A DNA stretch of 56,059 bases from Bradyrhizobium retamae (GCF_001440415.1 NZ_LLYA01000174.1:1-56059); one strand, 5' to 3'; shown: positions 34,942-43,832, counted from the first letter of the stretch. The notes: generated from the sequence alone by a model not told the origin. Made by a program: numbers and translations.

Positions 34942-35687
34942 CCAGCCCTGATGCATGGGTAATTGTCCCGGCTAAGATGTTCTTGCGCGCAAAGCAGCGG
35001 CTCTCATCATTTTTGACCGCATCCGAGCGCGCCACATTGGCGCGTACCATGCTGACCGATGTTCTTGAGGCAGCATGCAGCGTGCCGACGTCGAAGAAAG
35101 TCGCTGTTGTCACCAGTGCAGACGATGTCGCGCGAGAAGCAGCTCGCTTAGGTGCTGTTGTCATTGATGACGGCGGCGCGAACGGAACGAACGAGGCAAT
35201 CGCGGCAGGTCTCGCAGGGGTCGAAAAGAGGGGAGGCCGGCTTGTCGTCGCTCTGCCGAGCGATGTGCCCGCGATCATGAGCGAAGATATTTCAACGCTT
35301 CTTCAGGCCGCGGAGCGCAACCGTGTAGTGATCGTGCCGGCGCCACGCGATGGCGGCACGAACGCCGTTGCGTTCACCTTGGCGCGGCCATTGCAGCCGT
35401 GTTTTGGCCCCGACAGCTTTGCCCGCCACATCGCCGCAGCCGATCGCCTCAGCATCGACCCCATCGTGTGCCGCAATGCAAGAATTGGGCTTGATCTCGA
35501 CAGTCCCGCCGATCTCTTTGATTTTCTTGACCTGAGCACGTTGACCGCGACCGATCGCTATTTGCGTTCCATCAATCTGGGGGAACGGCGACGTGCGGAG
35601 GTGCTGGACACAGCCGCCCGATCGTTGATGCGGGCGGCAGAAATGAGTTCGCCGTTGGTTGCGCAAATGAGGGAAGCTCCGTTGTAA
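34938..35687 (+). CDS. cofC: Phospholactate guanylyltransferase (CofC/FbiD)
   Basis: This enzyme activates 2-phospholactate, phosphoenolpyruvate or 3-phosphoglycerate with GTP for CofD. It has the nucleotidyltransferase start WVIVPAKMFLRAKQRLSSFL, the central ALPSDVPAIM and APRDGGTNAVAF blocks. It is 249 residues, with a GTG start overlapping the cofD stop. A paired CofD/CofC determines which F420 type is made. Confidence 0.9.
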   Translation: MTSPDAWVIVPAKMFLRAKQRLSSFLTASERATLARTMLTDVLEAACSVPTSKKVAVVTSADDVAREAARLGAVVIDDGGANGTNEAIAAGLAGVEKRGGRLVVALPSDVPAIMSEDISTLLQAAERNRVVIVPAPRDGGTNAVAFTLARPLQPCFGPDSFARHIAAADRLSIDPIVCRNARIGLDLDSPADLFDFLDLSTLTATDRYLRSINLGERRRAEVLDTAARSLMRAAEMSSPLVAQMREAPL

Positions 35688-35713
35688 TTCGCGGAGCGTG
35701 AGGAGTTCTGAAA

Positions 35714-38176
35714 ATGATGGATCGGATGCTTCTGGACACGCTAAGGCAAAGCGAAATTTCCGCTTCCGAGGTCCTATCTCTGGTCAGCGACGTATCTCTT
35801 TCCGATCTCATGGCGATGGCGGCATCGAGGCGGGATGAGGCCCACGGCAGAAAGATCTCCTACTCGCGAAAGGTCTTCATTCCGCTTACGCAGCTATGCC
35901 GGGATGTCTGCCACTACTGCACATTTGCCCATGCCCCCCAAAGAGGGCAGCGCGCCTACCTCACCATCGGTGAGGTGCTCGCGATCGCGCGTGTCGGTCG
36001 TGAGGCCGGATGCAAAGAGGCGCTATTTACGCTGGGTGATAAGCCTGAGCTGCGCTACGGCCAAGCCCAGCGTGAGCTGCACGAAATGGGGTTTGCATCG
36101 ACCCTCGCTTACCTCCAAGAGGCCGCGCGCGCGGTTTTCTGCGAGACAGGCCTATTGCCGCATCTCAATCCAGGCTTGATGGAGGCCGATGATATCGCAA
36201 ACTTGCGCAAGGTCTCCATCTCGCAAGGGATTATGCTCGAGAGCGCCTCCGCACGGCTGTGCGAGCCCGGGGGACCGCATTTCGGTTCACCTGACAAGGA
36301 TCCAGCAAGGCGGCTGCAGACGATTGAACTCGCCGGCCAGCTCTCTGTCCCCTTCACGACCGGACTGCTGGTCGGTATCGGTGAGACGCCGCTTGAGCGC
36401 ATCTCGTCGCTGCTAGCATTGCGCAATCTGGACGAACGCCACGGACACATTCAGGAAATCATTATCCAGAACTTCAGGCCGAAGCCGAATACGCGGATGA
36501 GACATGCGTCGGCGCCGACACTGGAAGAGCATGTGTGGACCATTGCATTGGCGCGCTTGCTGTTCCGGCCCGATATGAACATCCAGGCGCCGCCCAATCT
36601 CAGCCCTGGCGTACTGGACATGATCTTGGGCGCTGGGATCAATGACTGGGGCGGCGTGTCCCCGGTCACGCCGGACCATGTCAATCCCGAGGCGCCTTGG
36701 CCGCATCTCGCGCGTCTTGCCGAGGCCACCGCCGAATGCGGCAAGAAGCTCGTCGAACGTCTCGCGGTTTATCCAGCCTATGCGCGTCAGTATGCACGCT
36801 GGACCGACACATCGCTGCAGAAAAGCCTGCTAGGTCTTATCGACGGAAGAGGGTGGCCGCGTTCGGACGAATGGTGCCCTGGAACGAGGGGCGATCCGCC
36901 TGCCGATGACCTTGTGATGCTGCGTGAAGAGGCCAACTTGCCCGCGCTCTTGAGCGGCAGCGTAGGTAGAATTGTCGCAAAGGCTCAATCTGGGACACGG
37001 CTCGAAGAAGCAGAGATCGTGTCGCTGTTCGAGGCCGAGGAGCGCGATTTCATAGCCGTCTGCCGCGCCGCAGATGAGCTGCGCCGCTCCGTCAATGGCG
37101 ACACAGTCAGCTATGTCGTCAACCGAAACATCAACTACACCAACATCTGTTACTTCAGGTGCCAGTTCTGCGCGTTCTCGAAAGGAAAGCTCGCCGAGAA
37201 TTTGCGCGGGCGGCCTTACGATATCGCGATGGATGAGATCGGACGGCGCGCCCGCGAAGCCTGGGAGCGCGGCGCGACCGAGGTTTGCATGCAGGGCGGC
37301 ATCCATCCCTCCTACACCGGCGCGAAGTATCTTGAGATCTGCCGGACCGTAAAGCAGTTCACGCCTGAGGTGCATATACATGCTTTCTCCCCGCTCGAGG
37401 TGTTCCAAGGCGCCAGGACGCTCGGAATTTCGGTCGATGAGTTTCTGCGGGAGTTGAAGAAAGCCGGACTTGGCACATTGCCCGGGACGGCCGCGGAAAT
37501 CCTCGACGACGAAGTCCGCGCCATTTTGTGTCCCGACAAGATCAACACGGCGCAGTGGCTGCAGATCATGGGAACGGCCCATAGAGCGGGATTGCGCAGC
37601 ACCGCAACCATCATGTTCGGCCATGTTGATCGCTACGAGCATTGGGCCAAGCATCTCTTGCGCATCCGGGATCTTCAAGCCGAGACCGGCGGCTTCACCG
37701 AATTCGTCCCATTGCCGTTCGTCCACATGGAAGCCCCGATCTATTTGAAGGGGTGCTCGCGCAAGGGGCCGACGTTTCGCGAAGTCGTTCTCATGCACGC
37801 GATCGGACGGCTCGTATTCCACTCGAGGATCTCCAACATTCAGACGTCGTGGGTGAAGCTCGGGCAAAAAGGCATTCGTGCCTGCCTTGAAGCTGGCGTG
37901 AACGATCTCGGCGGCACGCTGATGGATGAAACGATCTCGCGCTCAGCCGGTGCCCAGCACGGCCACGAGATGGCTCCGAAGCAAATGGAAGATCTTATCC
38001 GCGAAATGGCACGCCTGCCGCGCCAACGTACGACGGTCTATGGCGATGTTACGCATGATCGCTATCTAGCGTCGCAGAACCCGCCAGCGCTAAAGCCGAT
38101 TGTTACTGGACTAGACGACCGCCGCGATAGGGCAGACGTGCCAGAGCCCCGTGCCACCGCTTTTGACATGACCTAG
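35714..38176 (+). CDS. fbiC: Fused Fo synthase CofG-CofH (FbiC-like)
   Basis: This is a bifunctional radical-SAM protein of 820 residues that builds the deazaflavin Fo from tyrosine and the ribityl-pyrimidine. The N-terminal half (CofG, ~1-390) has its cluster cysteines in CRDVCHYC (residues 62, 66, 69), the C-terminal half (CofH, ~430-800) in CYFRCQFC (479, 483, 486). The two halves are complete, with ALFTLGDKPE, APPNLSPG and CMQGGIHP motifs in order. This matches the single-chain FbiC of actinobacteria and some proteobacteria. It follows cofC by 26 bases with GAGGAG before the ATG. It completes a full F420 pathway in one cluster. Confidence 0.95.
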   Translation: MMDRMLLDTLRQSEISASEVLSLVSDVSLSDLMAMAASRRDEAHGRKISYSRKVFIPLTQLCRDVCHYCTFAHAPQRGQRAYLTIGEVLAIARVGREAGCKEALFTLGDKPELRYGQAQRELHEMGFASTLAYLQEAARAVFCETGLLPHLNPGLMEADDIANLRKVSISQGIMLESASARLCEPGGPHFGSPDKDPARRLQTIELAGQLSVPFTTGLLVGIGETPLERISSLLALRNLDERHGHIQEIIIQNFRPKPNTRMRHASAPTLEEHVWTIALARLLFRPDMNIQAPPNLSPGVLDMILGAGINDWGGVSPVTPDHVNPEAPWPHLARLAEATAECGKKLVERLAVYPAYARQYARWTDTSLQKSLLGLIDGRGWPRSDEWCPGTRGDPPADDLVMLREEANLPALLSGSVGRIVAKAQSGTRLEEAEIVSLFEAEERDFIAVCRAADELRRSVNGDTVSYVVNRNINYTNICYFRCQFCAFSKGKLAENLRGRPYDIAMDEIGRRAREAWERGATEVCMQGGIHPSYTGAKYLEICRTVKQFTPEVHIHAFSPLEVFQGARTLGISVDEFLRELKKAGLGTLPGTAAEILDDEVRAILCPDKINTAQWLQIMGTAHRAGLRSTATIMFGHVDRYEHWAKHLLRIRDLQAETGGFTEFVPLPFVHMEAPIYLKGCSRKGPTFREVVLMHAIGRLVFHSRISNIQTSWVKLGQKGIRACLEAGVNDLGGTLMDETISRSAGAQHGHEMAPKQMEDLIREMARLPRQRTTVYGDVTHDRYLASQNPPALKPIVTGLDDRRDRADVPEPRATAFDMT

Positions 38177-38184
38177 CGGAGCGG

Positions 38185-38202
38185 GGGGCGTTCGCGCGCC
38201 CC
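38185..38202 (+). terminator. Putative hairpin terminator after the cof operon
   Basis: GGGGCG-TTCGCG-CGCCCC is a 6-base perfect GC stem starting nine bases after the fbiC stop. No T-run follows, so it may act as a transcript end or attenuator only weakly. Confidence 0.4.
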
Positions 38203-38251
38203 TTGGGCAATGCCGGAATGCCTCTCCCAGCGCTTGACGTCTGTTTTGATT

Positions 38252-38265
38252 TGTGATCACATATC
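38252..38265 (+). promoter_or_regulatory. GntR-type operator, site 1
   Basis: TGTGATCACATATC, with the 10-base palindrome TGTGATCACA. The same 14 bases recur at 41375 and 45722 in front of two GntR genes. Here it stands 21 bases before a short ORF and upstream of the SnoaL-like/hydrolase/DUF1028 genes, suggesting they belong to the same regulon. Confidence 0.65.
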
Positions 38266-38286
38266 TAAGATTTGGAGGAGCCCGGA

Positions 38287-38697
38287 GTGAGCCGAATTAT
38301 CGCGCCAGCGCACGCTTTCGGCTGGCTATTGGTCGCCCACGTTTCGATCGGCCACCCCTGTGCGCAGATGCTCGCAGTAGCACGCAGTTCAAGTTTGGTG
38401 CGGGCGCTCGATGCGCTGTGTCGCAATGGCCATAGGATCAATGCATTCATCGTCGTTGAGTTGGTGGCGGTGCCTCGCGAGGTGTCCCGGTGCATCGTTG
38501 GCCTGATCGACATCCTGCGATCACCGGAAACAGCATCATCGTCTCGCTTAAGGTCTCGCCATTTCGCGTTTCGCGCCGCGCGCGCTCAGCTGGTCCGCTC
38601 AGAACTGCTGTCCAGAAAGTCTGAAGACGGCCAAGGCTTCGGAATCATCCAAGCAAGTACGAGAATCTGCCCTGGTCCTTGGACCACAGGCCGATGA
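38287..38697 (+). CDS. Hypothetical protein, 136 aa, behind operator site 1
   Basis: GTG 38287 follows GGAGGAG by six bases and an operator-like motif by 21 bases. The frame is open for 136 residues, beginning VSRIIAPAHAFGWLLVAH. No family is recognised, and the Arg/Ser-rich second half looks poor for a folded protein. It could be a real accessory gene, the remnant of a decayed one, or only the leader of the next genes. A minus-strand frame over the same bases is no better. Confidence 0.3.
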   Translation: MSRIIAPAHAFGWLLVAHVSIGHPCAQMLAVARSSSLVRALDALCRNGHRINAFIVVELVAVPREVSRCIVGLIDILRSPETASSSRLRSRHFAFRAARAQLVRSELLSRKSEDGQGFGIIQASTRICPGPWTTGR

Positions 38698-38758
38698 GGT
38701 CGCCAATCTGGGGGATCCTCGGCGGCCTATTTCACGATCACACCACCCAGGAGCATCC

Positions 38759-39268
38759 ATGCCGACTGTAGATGAGAACCGAGCAGCCATTTTGAAAGTA
38801 CACCGCGACTGGTGGGCCGCCAATTACAAGTGGGACATCCCCTTGATGCGAACCTGCTTCCCGAGTGGCACCGCATTCTTGAATTTCAACCTAAGCGGCG
38901 ATCCGTACTTCGGTCGCGAAGAACTTACCGCCTTCTGGGAGTGGTTCAAGGACACGCCGCGCTCGAAACCTGCAGTCATGCACATCTGGCGTCTGGATGT
39001 CCGCGGCGACATGGCTTACCTGCTTTGCGAAGGCAACTTCGAGACCCTCGAGAAGCCGGAACAGTACCTGCGCAGCACCGAGATCTACGTGCGCAACGAC
39101 GGAGAGGGAAAGCCGGAGTGGAAGATCTGGCACTTCCACTGCTCGGAGATGGCGCCAAAAGATAAGATCCGGCAGCCGTTCGGCGATAGCTATGCCACCC
39201 GCGGTGTGGGCTATCTACCGCCCAGTTTTGGCAAGAGCTTCTCGGTCACGGACGACCAAAAGCCATAA
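38759..39268 (+). CDS. SnoaL-like / nuclear transport factor 2-fold protein
   Basis: This 169-residue protein resembles SnoaL/ketosteroid-isomerase-like polypeptides (cone-shaped alpha+beta barrel), which act as small cyclases, isomerases or dehydratases. Visible blocks: HRDWWAANYKWDIPLMRTCFP, then GREELTAFWEWFK and a C-terminal WHFHCSEMAPKD. It stands alone in a small group that continues with a hydrolase and DUF1028. Function in the pathway is unknown; it may handle a cyclic intermediate. Confidence 0.7.
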   Translation: MPTVDENRAAILKVHRDWWAANYKWDIPLMRTCFPSGTAFLNFNLSGDPYFGREELTAFWEWFKDTPRSKPAVMHIWRLDVRGDMAYLLCEGNFETLEKPEQYLRSTEIYVRNDGEGKPEWKIWHFHCSEMAPKDKIRQPFGDSYATRGVGYLPPSFGKSFSVTDDQKP

Positions 39269-39310
39269 CCCAAGCGACCAGCCTGTCGGGGGCCGGCAGG
39301 ATATCACACT

Positions 39311-39336
39311 CCGGCGGGACGGGTTGGTCCCGCCGG
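39311..39336. terminator. Strong GC hairpin after the SnoaL-like gene
   Basis: A 10-base perfect stem CCGGCGGGAC / GTCCCGCCGG closes a GGGTTG loop, 42 bases past the gene end. No T-run follows. It would weaken read-through into the hydrolase gene or protect the message end. Confidence 0.45.
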
Positions 39337-39499
39337 TGCTGCAAGGAAATTCAGAACAGATTTTGCAGCGGAAGTTCCTGTCCCATCTACCCCAGAAAAG
39401 CGGATGGACTGCGATGGCCGAGCATTCGTTGGAATCAAAGAGCGCCCCGCACTTGAGTGTCCTTTCCGCCTTTCAGGACGTCGTGCCCGTGGAGCATTC

Positions 39500-40285
39500 A
39501 TGAGACGGCTCACTATCAAGCGACCAGTCGGCACGATTGCCGTCTCTTACTATGACGGGATGGATACGAGTAGGCTGCCAATCTTGTTCGTGCATCCGAT
39601 CAATCTGAGGGGCTCGGCGTGGGCGGAGATCGTACCGGCGTTCGCCGACCGGTTCGCGATCGTCCCTGACATGCGTGGATTCGGTGACTCGCCGCCGGCC
39701 GAGCAATACGACATTGCGAGGTGGGCCAAAGACTGCATCGACGCCGTCGACCGGGCGGGCGTCGATCGCTTCCACGCCATCGGCGGCTCGCTTGGTGGAG
39801 CAATCTCAGTCTATCTCGCAGCCGCCGAGCCCAAACGGGTCATCTCGGTTGTTGCGGTGGGCAGCCAGCTCTACTCGCGAGATCCCGACAATGCGGCGGT
39901 GCTATCCACCCTCGAACATCACACCGTCACCGAGATGTTTGAGTTAGTCCTGCCGAAATACGCCCTCGCTCCGAACGCATCCGCCGAGGTGGTGGCCAAG
40001 GCCATGGCATTGCGCAATCCCAACAGCAAGGATGACATGCGTCGCGTGTGGCGTGCCGCCTGCGCGGCCGATATTCGGGCCCTGGTGGCTAGTGTCAGCT
40101 GTCCTGTGACGGTTGTGACCGGCGAGTTCGACCTTACCTGCCCTCCCGCGGCCGGCGCGGAAATGGCAGCCATGCTGCATGCCCCACACGTTCTCCTGCC
40201 CGGCATCGGTCATTTGCCGATGCTGGAAGATCCGCCGGCTTTGATAGCCGCGATCAAGGCGCATCTCAAACGTGTGGAGTTCTGA
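39500..40285 (+). CDS. Alpha/beta hydrolase
   Basis: This is a hydrolase of the alpha/beta fold, 261 residues. LFVHPINLRGSAW gives the oxyanion segment, IGGSLGGAISVY carries the nucleophile serine, VTGEFDLTCPP the acid and LPGIGHLPMLEDP the histidine. ATG 39500 is chosen over the upstream in-frame ATG 39404 because homology begins there and GTGGAG precedes it. It is followed after two bases by the DUF1028 gene, so they are co-transcribed. It is probably an ester, lactone or enol-lactone hydrolase in the same pathway. Confidence 0.85.
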   Translation: MRRLTIKRPVGTIAVSYYDGMDTSRLPILFVHPINLRGSAWAEIVPAFADRFAIVPDMRGFGDSPPAEQYDIARWAKDCIDAVDRAGVDRFHAIGGSLGGAISVYLAAAEPKRVISVVAVGSQLYSRDPDNAAVLSTLEHHTVTEMFELVLPKYALAPNASAEVVAKAMALRNPNSKDDMRRVWRAACAADIRALVASVSCPVTVVTGEFDLTCPPAAGAEMAAMLHAPHVLLPGIGHLPMLEDPPALIAAIKAHLKRVEF

Positions 40286-40287
40286 AG

Positions 40288-41202
40288 ATGACGTATTCGA
40301 TTGTCGCCAGAGACGCAATCACCGGCGAGCTGGGTGTGGCCAGCCAGTCGCATTATTTTGCTCTTGGGCGCGTTGTGACGTTTGCGCGAGCCGGCGTTGG
40401 TGCAGTTGCGACCCAGTCTTTCGTCGATCCGGCTTACGGGCCGAATGGGCTAGATCTTATGGCCTCAGGCGCGTCGGCGGAGTCGGCGCTAACGAGTCTG
40501 CTCGCAAAGGACGCCGAGCGAGAACTTCGCCAGGTCGCGTTCCTCGATGCCGCCGGCGGGACAGCCATGTTCACTGGCGATCGCTGCGTTCCGTACCGGG
40601 CTCAGCTAGAGATCAATAACGTTGTGGTGCTGGGCAACATGCTCGCCAGCGACGACGTCGTTCCTGCCATGCTGGCAGCATATGAGAACACTGCCGGCTC
40701 ACTCGTCGAGCGTATGCTCGCGGCCATGGATGCAGGTGAGGCCGCCGGAGGTGACGCCCGTGGCCGAATGTCGGCCGCGCTCCTTGTGGTTTCTGCCGAT
40801 ACCGGTCCAGCGCCTTGGAGTAACCGGGTCATCGATGTACGAGTTGACGAGCATCCGGCCCCGCTCGTCGAATTGCGCAGGCTCGCCAAGCTGTGTCAGG
40901 CACACGCGATCTTCGGCGCCTCTGTCTTCACACCTGGGCTGCTCTCGCGCGAAGCGGCAGCGACAGGTCCGCAGCTTGCGGAAGCACTGCGTACGCTCAC
41001 GGACGCTCAGGCACTGATCGGCGCTGACCTCGAGCCAACCTTCTGGAAGGGTGTGCTGCTGATCCGCGCCGGCGAGATTTGCTCGGGAAAGAAACTCGTT
41101 GCCGCCACGGTCGCGGCGCGACCGCAGTACCGGGCCTTCGTGGAGGGCCTGCACGCGGTCGGAATCCTTCAGCTGTCATCGAACGAACTGCTCGGTGCGT
41201 GA
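40288..41202 (+). CDS. DUF1028 family, Ntn-hydrolase-like protein
   Basis: This 304-residue protein begins MTYSIVARDAITGELGVASQSHYFALG with the DUF1028 N-terminal pattern, related to Ntn-hydrolase folds, and has GVGAVATQSFVDPAYGPNGL and a GNMLASDDV block. The family's reaction is unknown; amide-bond cleavage is suggested by the fold. It begins two bases after the hydrolase stop. The C-terminal extension is about 70 residues. Confidence 0.8.
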   Translation: MTYSIVARDAITGELGVASQSHYFALGRVVTFARAGVGAVATQSFVDPAYGPNGLDLMASGASAESALTSLLAKDAERELRQVAFLDAAGGTAMFTGDRCVPYRAQLEINNVVVLGNMLASDDVVPAMLAAYENTAGSLVERMLAAMDAGEAAGGDARGRMSAALLVVSADTGPAPWSNRVIDVRVDEHPAPLVELRRLAKLCQAHAIFGASVFTPGLLSREAAATGPQLAEALRTLTDAQALIGADLEPTFWKGVLLIRAGEICSGKKLVAATVAARPQYRAFVEGLHAVGILQLSSNELLGA

Positions 41203-41374
41203 AAAGTCGAACCTCCTTGCCTCCGGTCCGCGGCTGTTTGCTGCTGCAGGCCCTCGTCGGTCTGGATGGGCCGCACTCAAGCCGAGACGATCGACAACGC
41301 TTCGCCCGCTGCCACAACGCGCAGTTCGGAATATCGATTCGCCCATCGAGCCACTGTTGACGGAATTTTCGTAA

Positions 41375-41388
41375 TGTGATCACATATC
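41375..41388 (+). promoter_or_regulatory. GntR-type operator, site 2
   Basis: TGTGATCACATATC lies 17 bases before the GntR gene at 41406, identical to sites 1 and 3. Its position over the gene's own promoter suggests autoregulation. Confidence 0.65.
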
Positions 41389-41405
41389 TCATATAGGGAG
41401 GGACT

Positions 41406-42146
41406 TTGGAAAAGAGCAACATCATTGCCTTGCCGCCATCGCCATCCGTTGCCCGAGGCTCGATGACGGATCAGGTTTACCGACATCTGAGAGATGGCCT
41501 GATGGCGGGCCGCTTTGCGCCGGGCCAGAGGCTGACAATCCGCGATCTTGCCGAGGCGCTGGGCTCGAGCCCAATGCCGGTGCGCGAGGCGCTCCGCCGC
41601 CTGCAAGCCGAAGGTGCCTTCGAATTCAGCGGTACGGCGCGGCTGAGCGTTGGTCAGCTGTGCGAGGCGCAGCTGCGGGATGTGCGCGATGCGCGCGTGG
41701 CACTCGAGGGGCTGCTGGCGGAGCACGCAGCCGCGCGCATGACGTGGGTCGATGATGACGAGGTCAGGCAGCTCTACGGTCGGCTTCAGGCAGCCGCTGA
41801 CGCAGTCGATGTGACCGCTTATCTCTGGACGAATTTTGCCTTTCACCGGCGGATCTATCAGATCGCGCAGGCCCCGATGATTCTCGGCGCCGTCGAGAAT
41901 TTCTGGCTGCTCATTGGTCCCTGTTTTGTGCTCGTTGCGCCCGACGCTGCCCACCTGCAGCGCTCCATGGAGGCGCACCGCCAGATCCTCGATGCGCTGC
42001 TGGATCGCGACGCCCCCGCCGCGCGCGCGGCCGTGACCGACGACATCATGCAGGCGGCCAATTGCCTGTCTCGCGTTCTCGACAAAGCGGCTAAGGAGCG
42101 CTCCGTTGCTGCTCCAAGACGCAGGCGGGGAGATATACCGGAATGA
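41406..42146 (+). CDS. GntR-family (FadR/FCD) regulator, copy 1
   Basis: This 246-residue regulator has an N-terminal winged helix-turn-helix (about residues 18-85, DQVYRHLRDGLMAGRFAPGQ then SSPMPVREALRRLQAEG) and a C-terminal FCD all-alpha ligand domain with the FHRRIYQIA metal/ligand motif. TTG 41406 is the start, following GGGAGG. It is about 85% identical by eye to the gene at 45763. Its stop overlaps the next SDR start (ATGA). Confidence 0.9.
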   Translation: MEKSNIIALPPSPSVARGSMTDQVYRHLRDGLMAGRFAPGQRLTIRDLAEALGSSPMPVREALRRLQAEGAFEFSGTARLSVGQLCEAQLRDVRDARVALEGLLAEHAAARMTWVDDDEVRQLYGRLQAAADAVDVTAYLWTNFAFHRRIYQIAQAPMILGAVENFWLLIGPCFVLVAPDAAHLQRSMEAHRQILDALLDRDAPAARAAVTDDIMQAANCLSRVLDKAAKERSVAAPRRRRGDIPE

Positions 42147-42931
42147 GTGTGTTGCAGCGTCTTGTGCCTTACCCGGAGCTGCGTGTCCTGATCTCGGCAG
42201 GCGCGTCCGGTATTGGCGCCGCACTTGCCGGAGCCTTCGTTGAGGCAGGTGCGCATGTGCATATCTGCGACGTCAACAAGGATGCGCTTGCAGCCTTCCG
42301 CGAACGGCATCCAAAGGTGCTTGCCACAAAGGCCGACGTGTCGGATCGCGAGGCGGTCGCCACCGTCTTTCGCGCGCAAGCTGCGCGTTGGAGCGGTCTC
42401 GACGTACTCATCAACAATGCGGGCATTGCCGGACCGACCGGCGGAATCGACGCTATTGCAGAGTTCGACTGGCAGCAAACAATCGACATCAACCTCAACG
42501 CGCAGTACCGCTTCGCCTGTCCCGCGGTGCCGATGCTTCGCCAATCGCGCTATGGGCAGATCATCTGCATGGCCTCCGTTGCCGGCCGGCTCGGCTATGC
42601 ATGGCGTACCCCGTACGCCGCAACGAAATGGGCCATTGTCGGGCTCGTCAAATCGCTTGCCGCTGAACTCGGTCCCGAGGACATCCGCGTCAACGCGCTC
42701 TTGCCCGGCATCGTCGAGGGCCCGCGAATGGAAGGCGTGATCCGCGCGCGCGCCGAGCAGCTCCATACCAGCTACGACACGATGCGCCAGGAATACCTTA
42801 AGAAGATCTCATTGCGTCGCATGGTGACGGCCGAGGACGTTGCCGCCATGGCCCTATTCCTCTGCTCGCCAGGTGGACGCAATGTGACCGGCCAGGCGAT
42901 CAGCATCGACGGGAACGTGGAATATCTATGA
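42143..42931 (+). CDS. Short-chain dehydrogenase/reductase
   Basis: This classical SDR has 262 residues. The glycine motif reads SAGASGIGAALA, followed by NNAGIAGP, the serine in MASVAGRLGYA and the catalytic YAATK. The C-terminal TGQAISIDGNVEYL fits. It is translationally coupled to GntR copy 1 and followed by an SMP-30 lactonase 22 bases later, so an alcohol-to-lactone route is plausible. A truncated copy of its N-terminus lies at 46494-46559. Confidence 0.9.
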   Translation: MSVLQRLVPYPELRVLISAGASGIGAALAGAFVEAGAHVHICDVNKDALAAFRERHPKVLATKADVSDREAVATVFRAQAARWSGLDVLINNAGIAGPTGGIDAIAEFDWQQTIDINLNAQYRFACPAVPMLRQSRYGQIICMASVAGRLGYAWRTPYAATKWAIVGLVKSLAAELGPEDIRVNALLPGIVEGPRMEGVIRARAEQLHTSYDTMRQEYLKKISLRRMVTAEDVAAMALFLCSPGGRNVTGQAISIDGNVEYL

Positions 42932-42953
42932 ACCGTAAGAACGGGGGACGAAT

Positions 42954-43832
42954 TTGCAGATCGAGATCGTGGCGGATCTGAAGACGACGCTTGGCGAAGG
43001 CCCGCTTTGGGACGTCGAGCAGCAGCGTCTGTACTGGATAGACAGCATTGATGGTCGCGTTTTTCGCACGACCGCAGATGGAGGCGAGCTTCGCGCCTGG
43101 GACGTCGGGGCGAAGATCGGCTCGATGGCGCTGCGGCGCGACGGTACGCATGCGCTCGTTGCGCTCCAATCGGGAGTGCATGATCTCGATCTGGAGAGCG
43201 GCGCGCTGACGCTGATCGCAACACCCGAGACACATTTGCCGCGCAATCGGCTGAATGACGGTAAAGTCGATCGCCGAGGACGTTTCCTGTTTGGCTCCAT
43301 GGATACGCTGGAGGCCGAGGCTTCGGGCCGTCTCTATCGGCTCGATCCCGATCTTTCGCTGCACGTCTTGGACGAGAAGATCATCGTCTCCAATGGCCCG
43401 TGCTGGAGCCCGGACGACCGGACCTTCTATTTCGCCGACACCTGGACGGGAGAGATCTGGGCCTACGACTATGACATCGAGACCGGTGCTGCGACGAAGC
43501 GGCGTCGTTTCGCGCCAGTGGATCGTTCGAATGGCGGTGCCGCGGACGGCGCTACCGTCGATGGAGAAGGCTTCCTATGGCAGGCGCTGGTCTACGATGG
43601 AAAGCTCGTGCGCTACGCGCCGGACGGCAGCCTTGACCGCATTATCGAGATGCCGGTGCGCAAGGTCACGAGCGTGATGTTCGGTGGTCCCAATCTGGAC
43701 ATTCTGTTCGTGACGTCCATGGCGAAGCCGCCCTTGCCGCGCTTTCCCGATGACGGACAGCAGCGCGGCGCGCTATTTGCAATCACGGGGCTCGGCATCA
43801 AGGGCATCCCGGAGCCGCGCTTCGGGAGCTGA
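42954..43832 (+). CDS. SMP-30/gluconolactonase family lactonase
   Basis: This six-bladed beta-propeller lactonase has 292 residues. The metal ligands are visible: E in LGEGPLWD, N/D in RLNDGKVDRRGRF, N in SNGPCWSPD and D in GAADGATVDGEGFLW. TTG 42954 is the start, following GGGGGA. It hydrolyses an aldono- or similar lactone made by the preceding dehydrogenase. Confidence 0.85.
   Translation: MQIEIVADLKTTLGEGPLWDVEQQRLYWIDSIDGRVFRTTADGGELRAWDVGAKIGSMALRRDGTHALVALQSGVHDLDLESGALTLIATPETHLPRNRLNDGKVDRRGRFLFGSMDTLEAEASGRLYRLDPDLSLHVLDEKIIVSNGPCWSPDDRTFYFADTWTGEIWAYDYDIETGAATKRRRFAPVDRSNGGAADGATVDGEGFLWQALVYDGKLVRYAPDGSLDRIIEMPVRKVTSVMFGGPNLDILFVTSMAKPPLPRFPDDGQQRGALFAITGLGIKGIPEPRFGS

Noticed and set aside
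36830..37867. Long minus-strand frame of 345 residues opposite fbiC
   Set aside because: It is a shadow of the GC-rich fbiC frame; the composition is unlike a protein and fbiC has all its motifs.
38252..38265. TGTGATCACA as a CRP-type site
   Set aside because: CRP needs TGTGA-N6-TCACA; here the half-sites abut, and repetition before GntR genes fits a GntR operator better.
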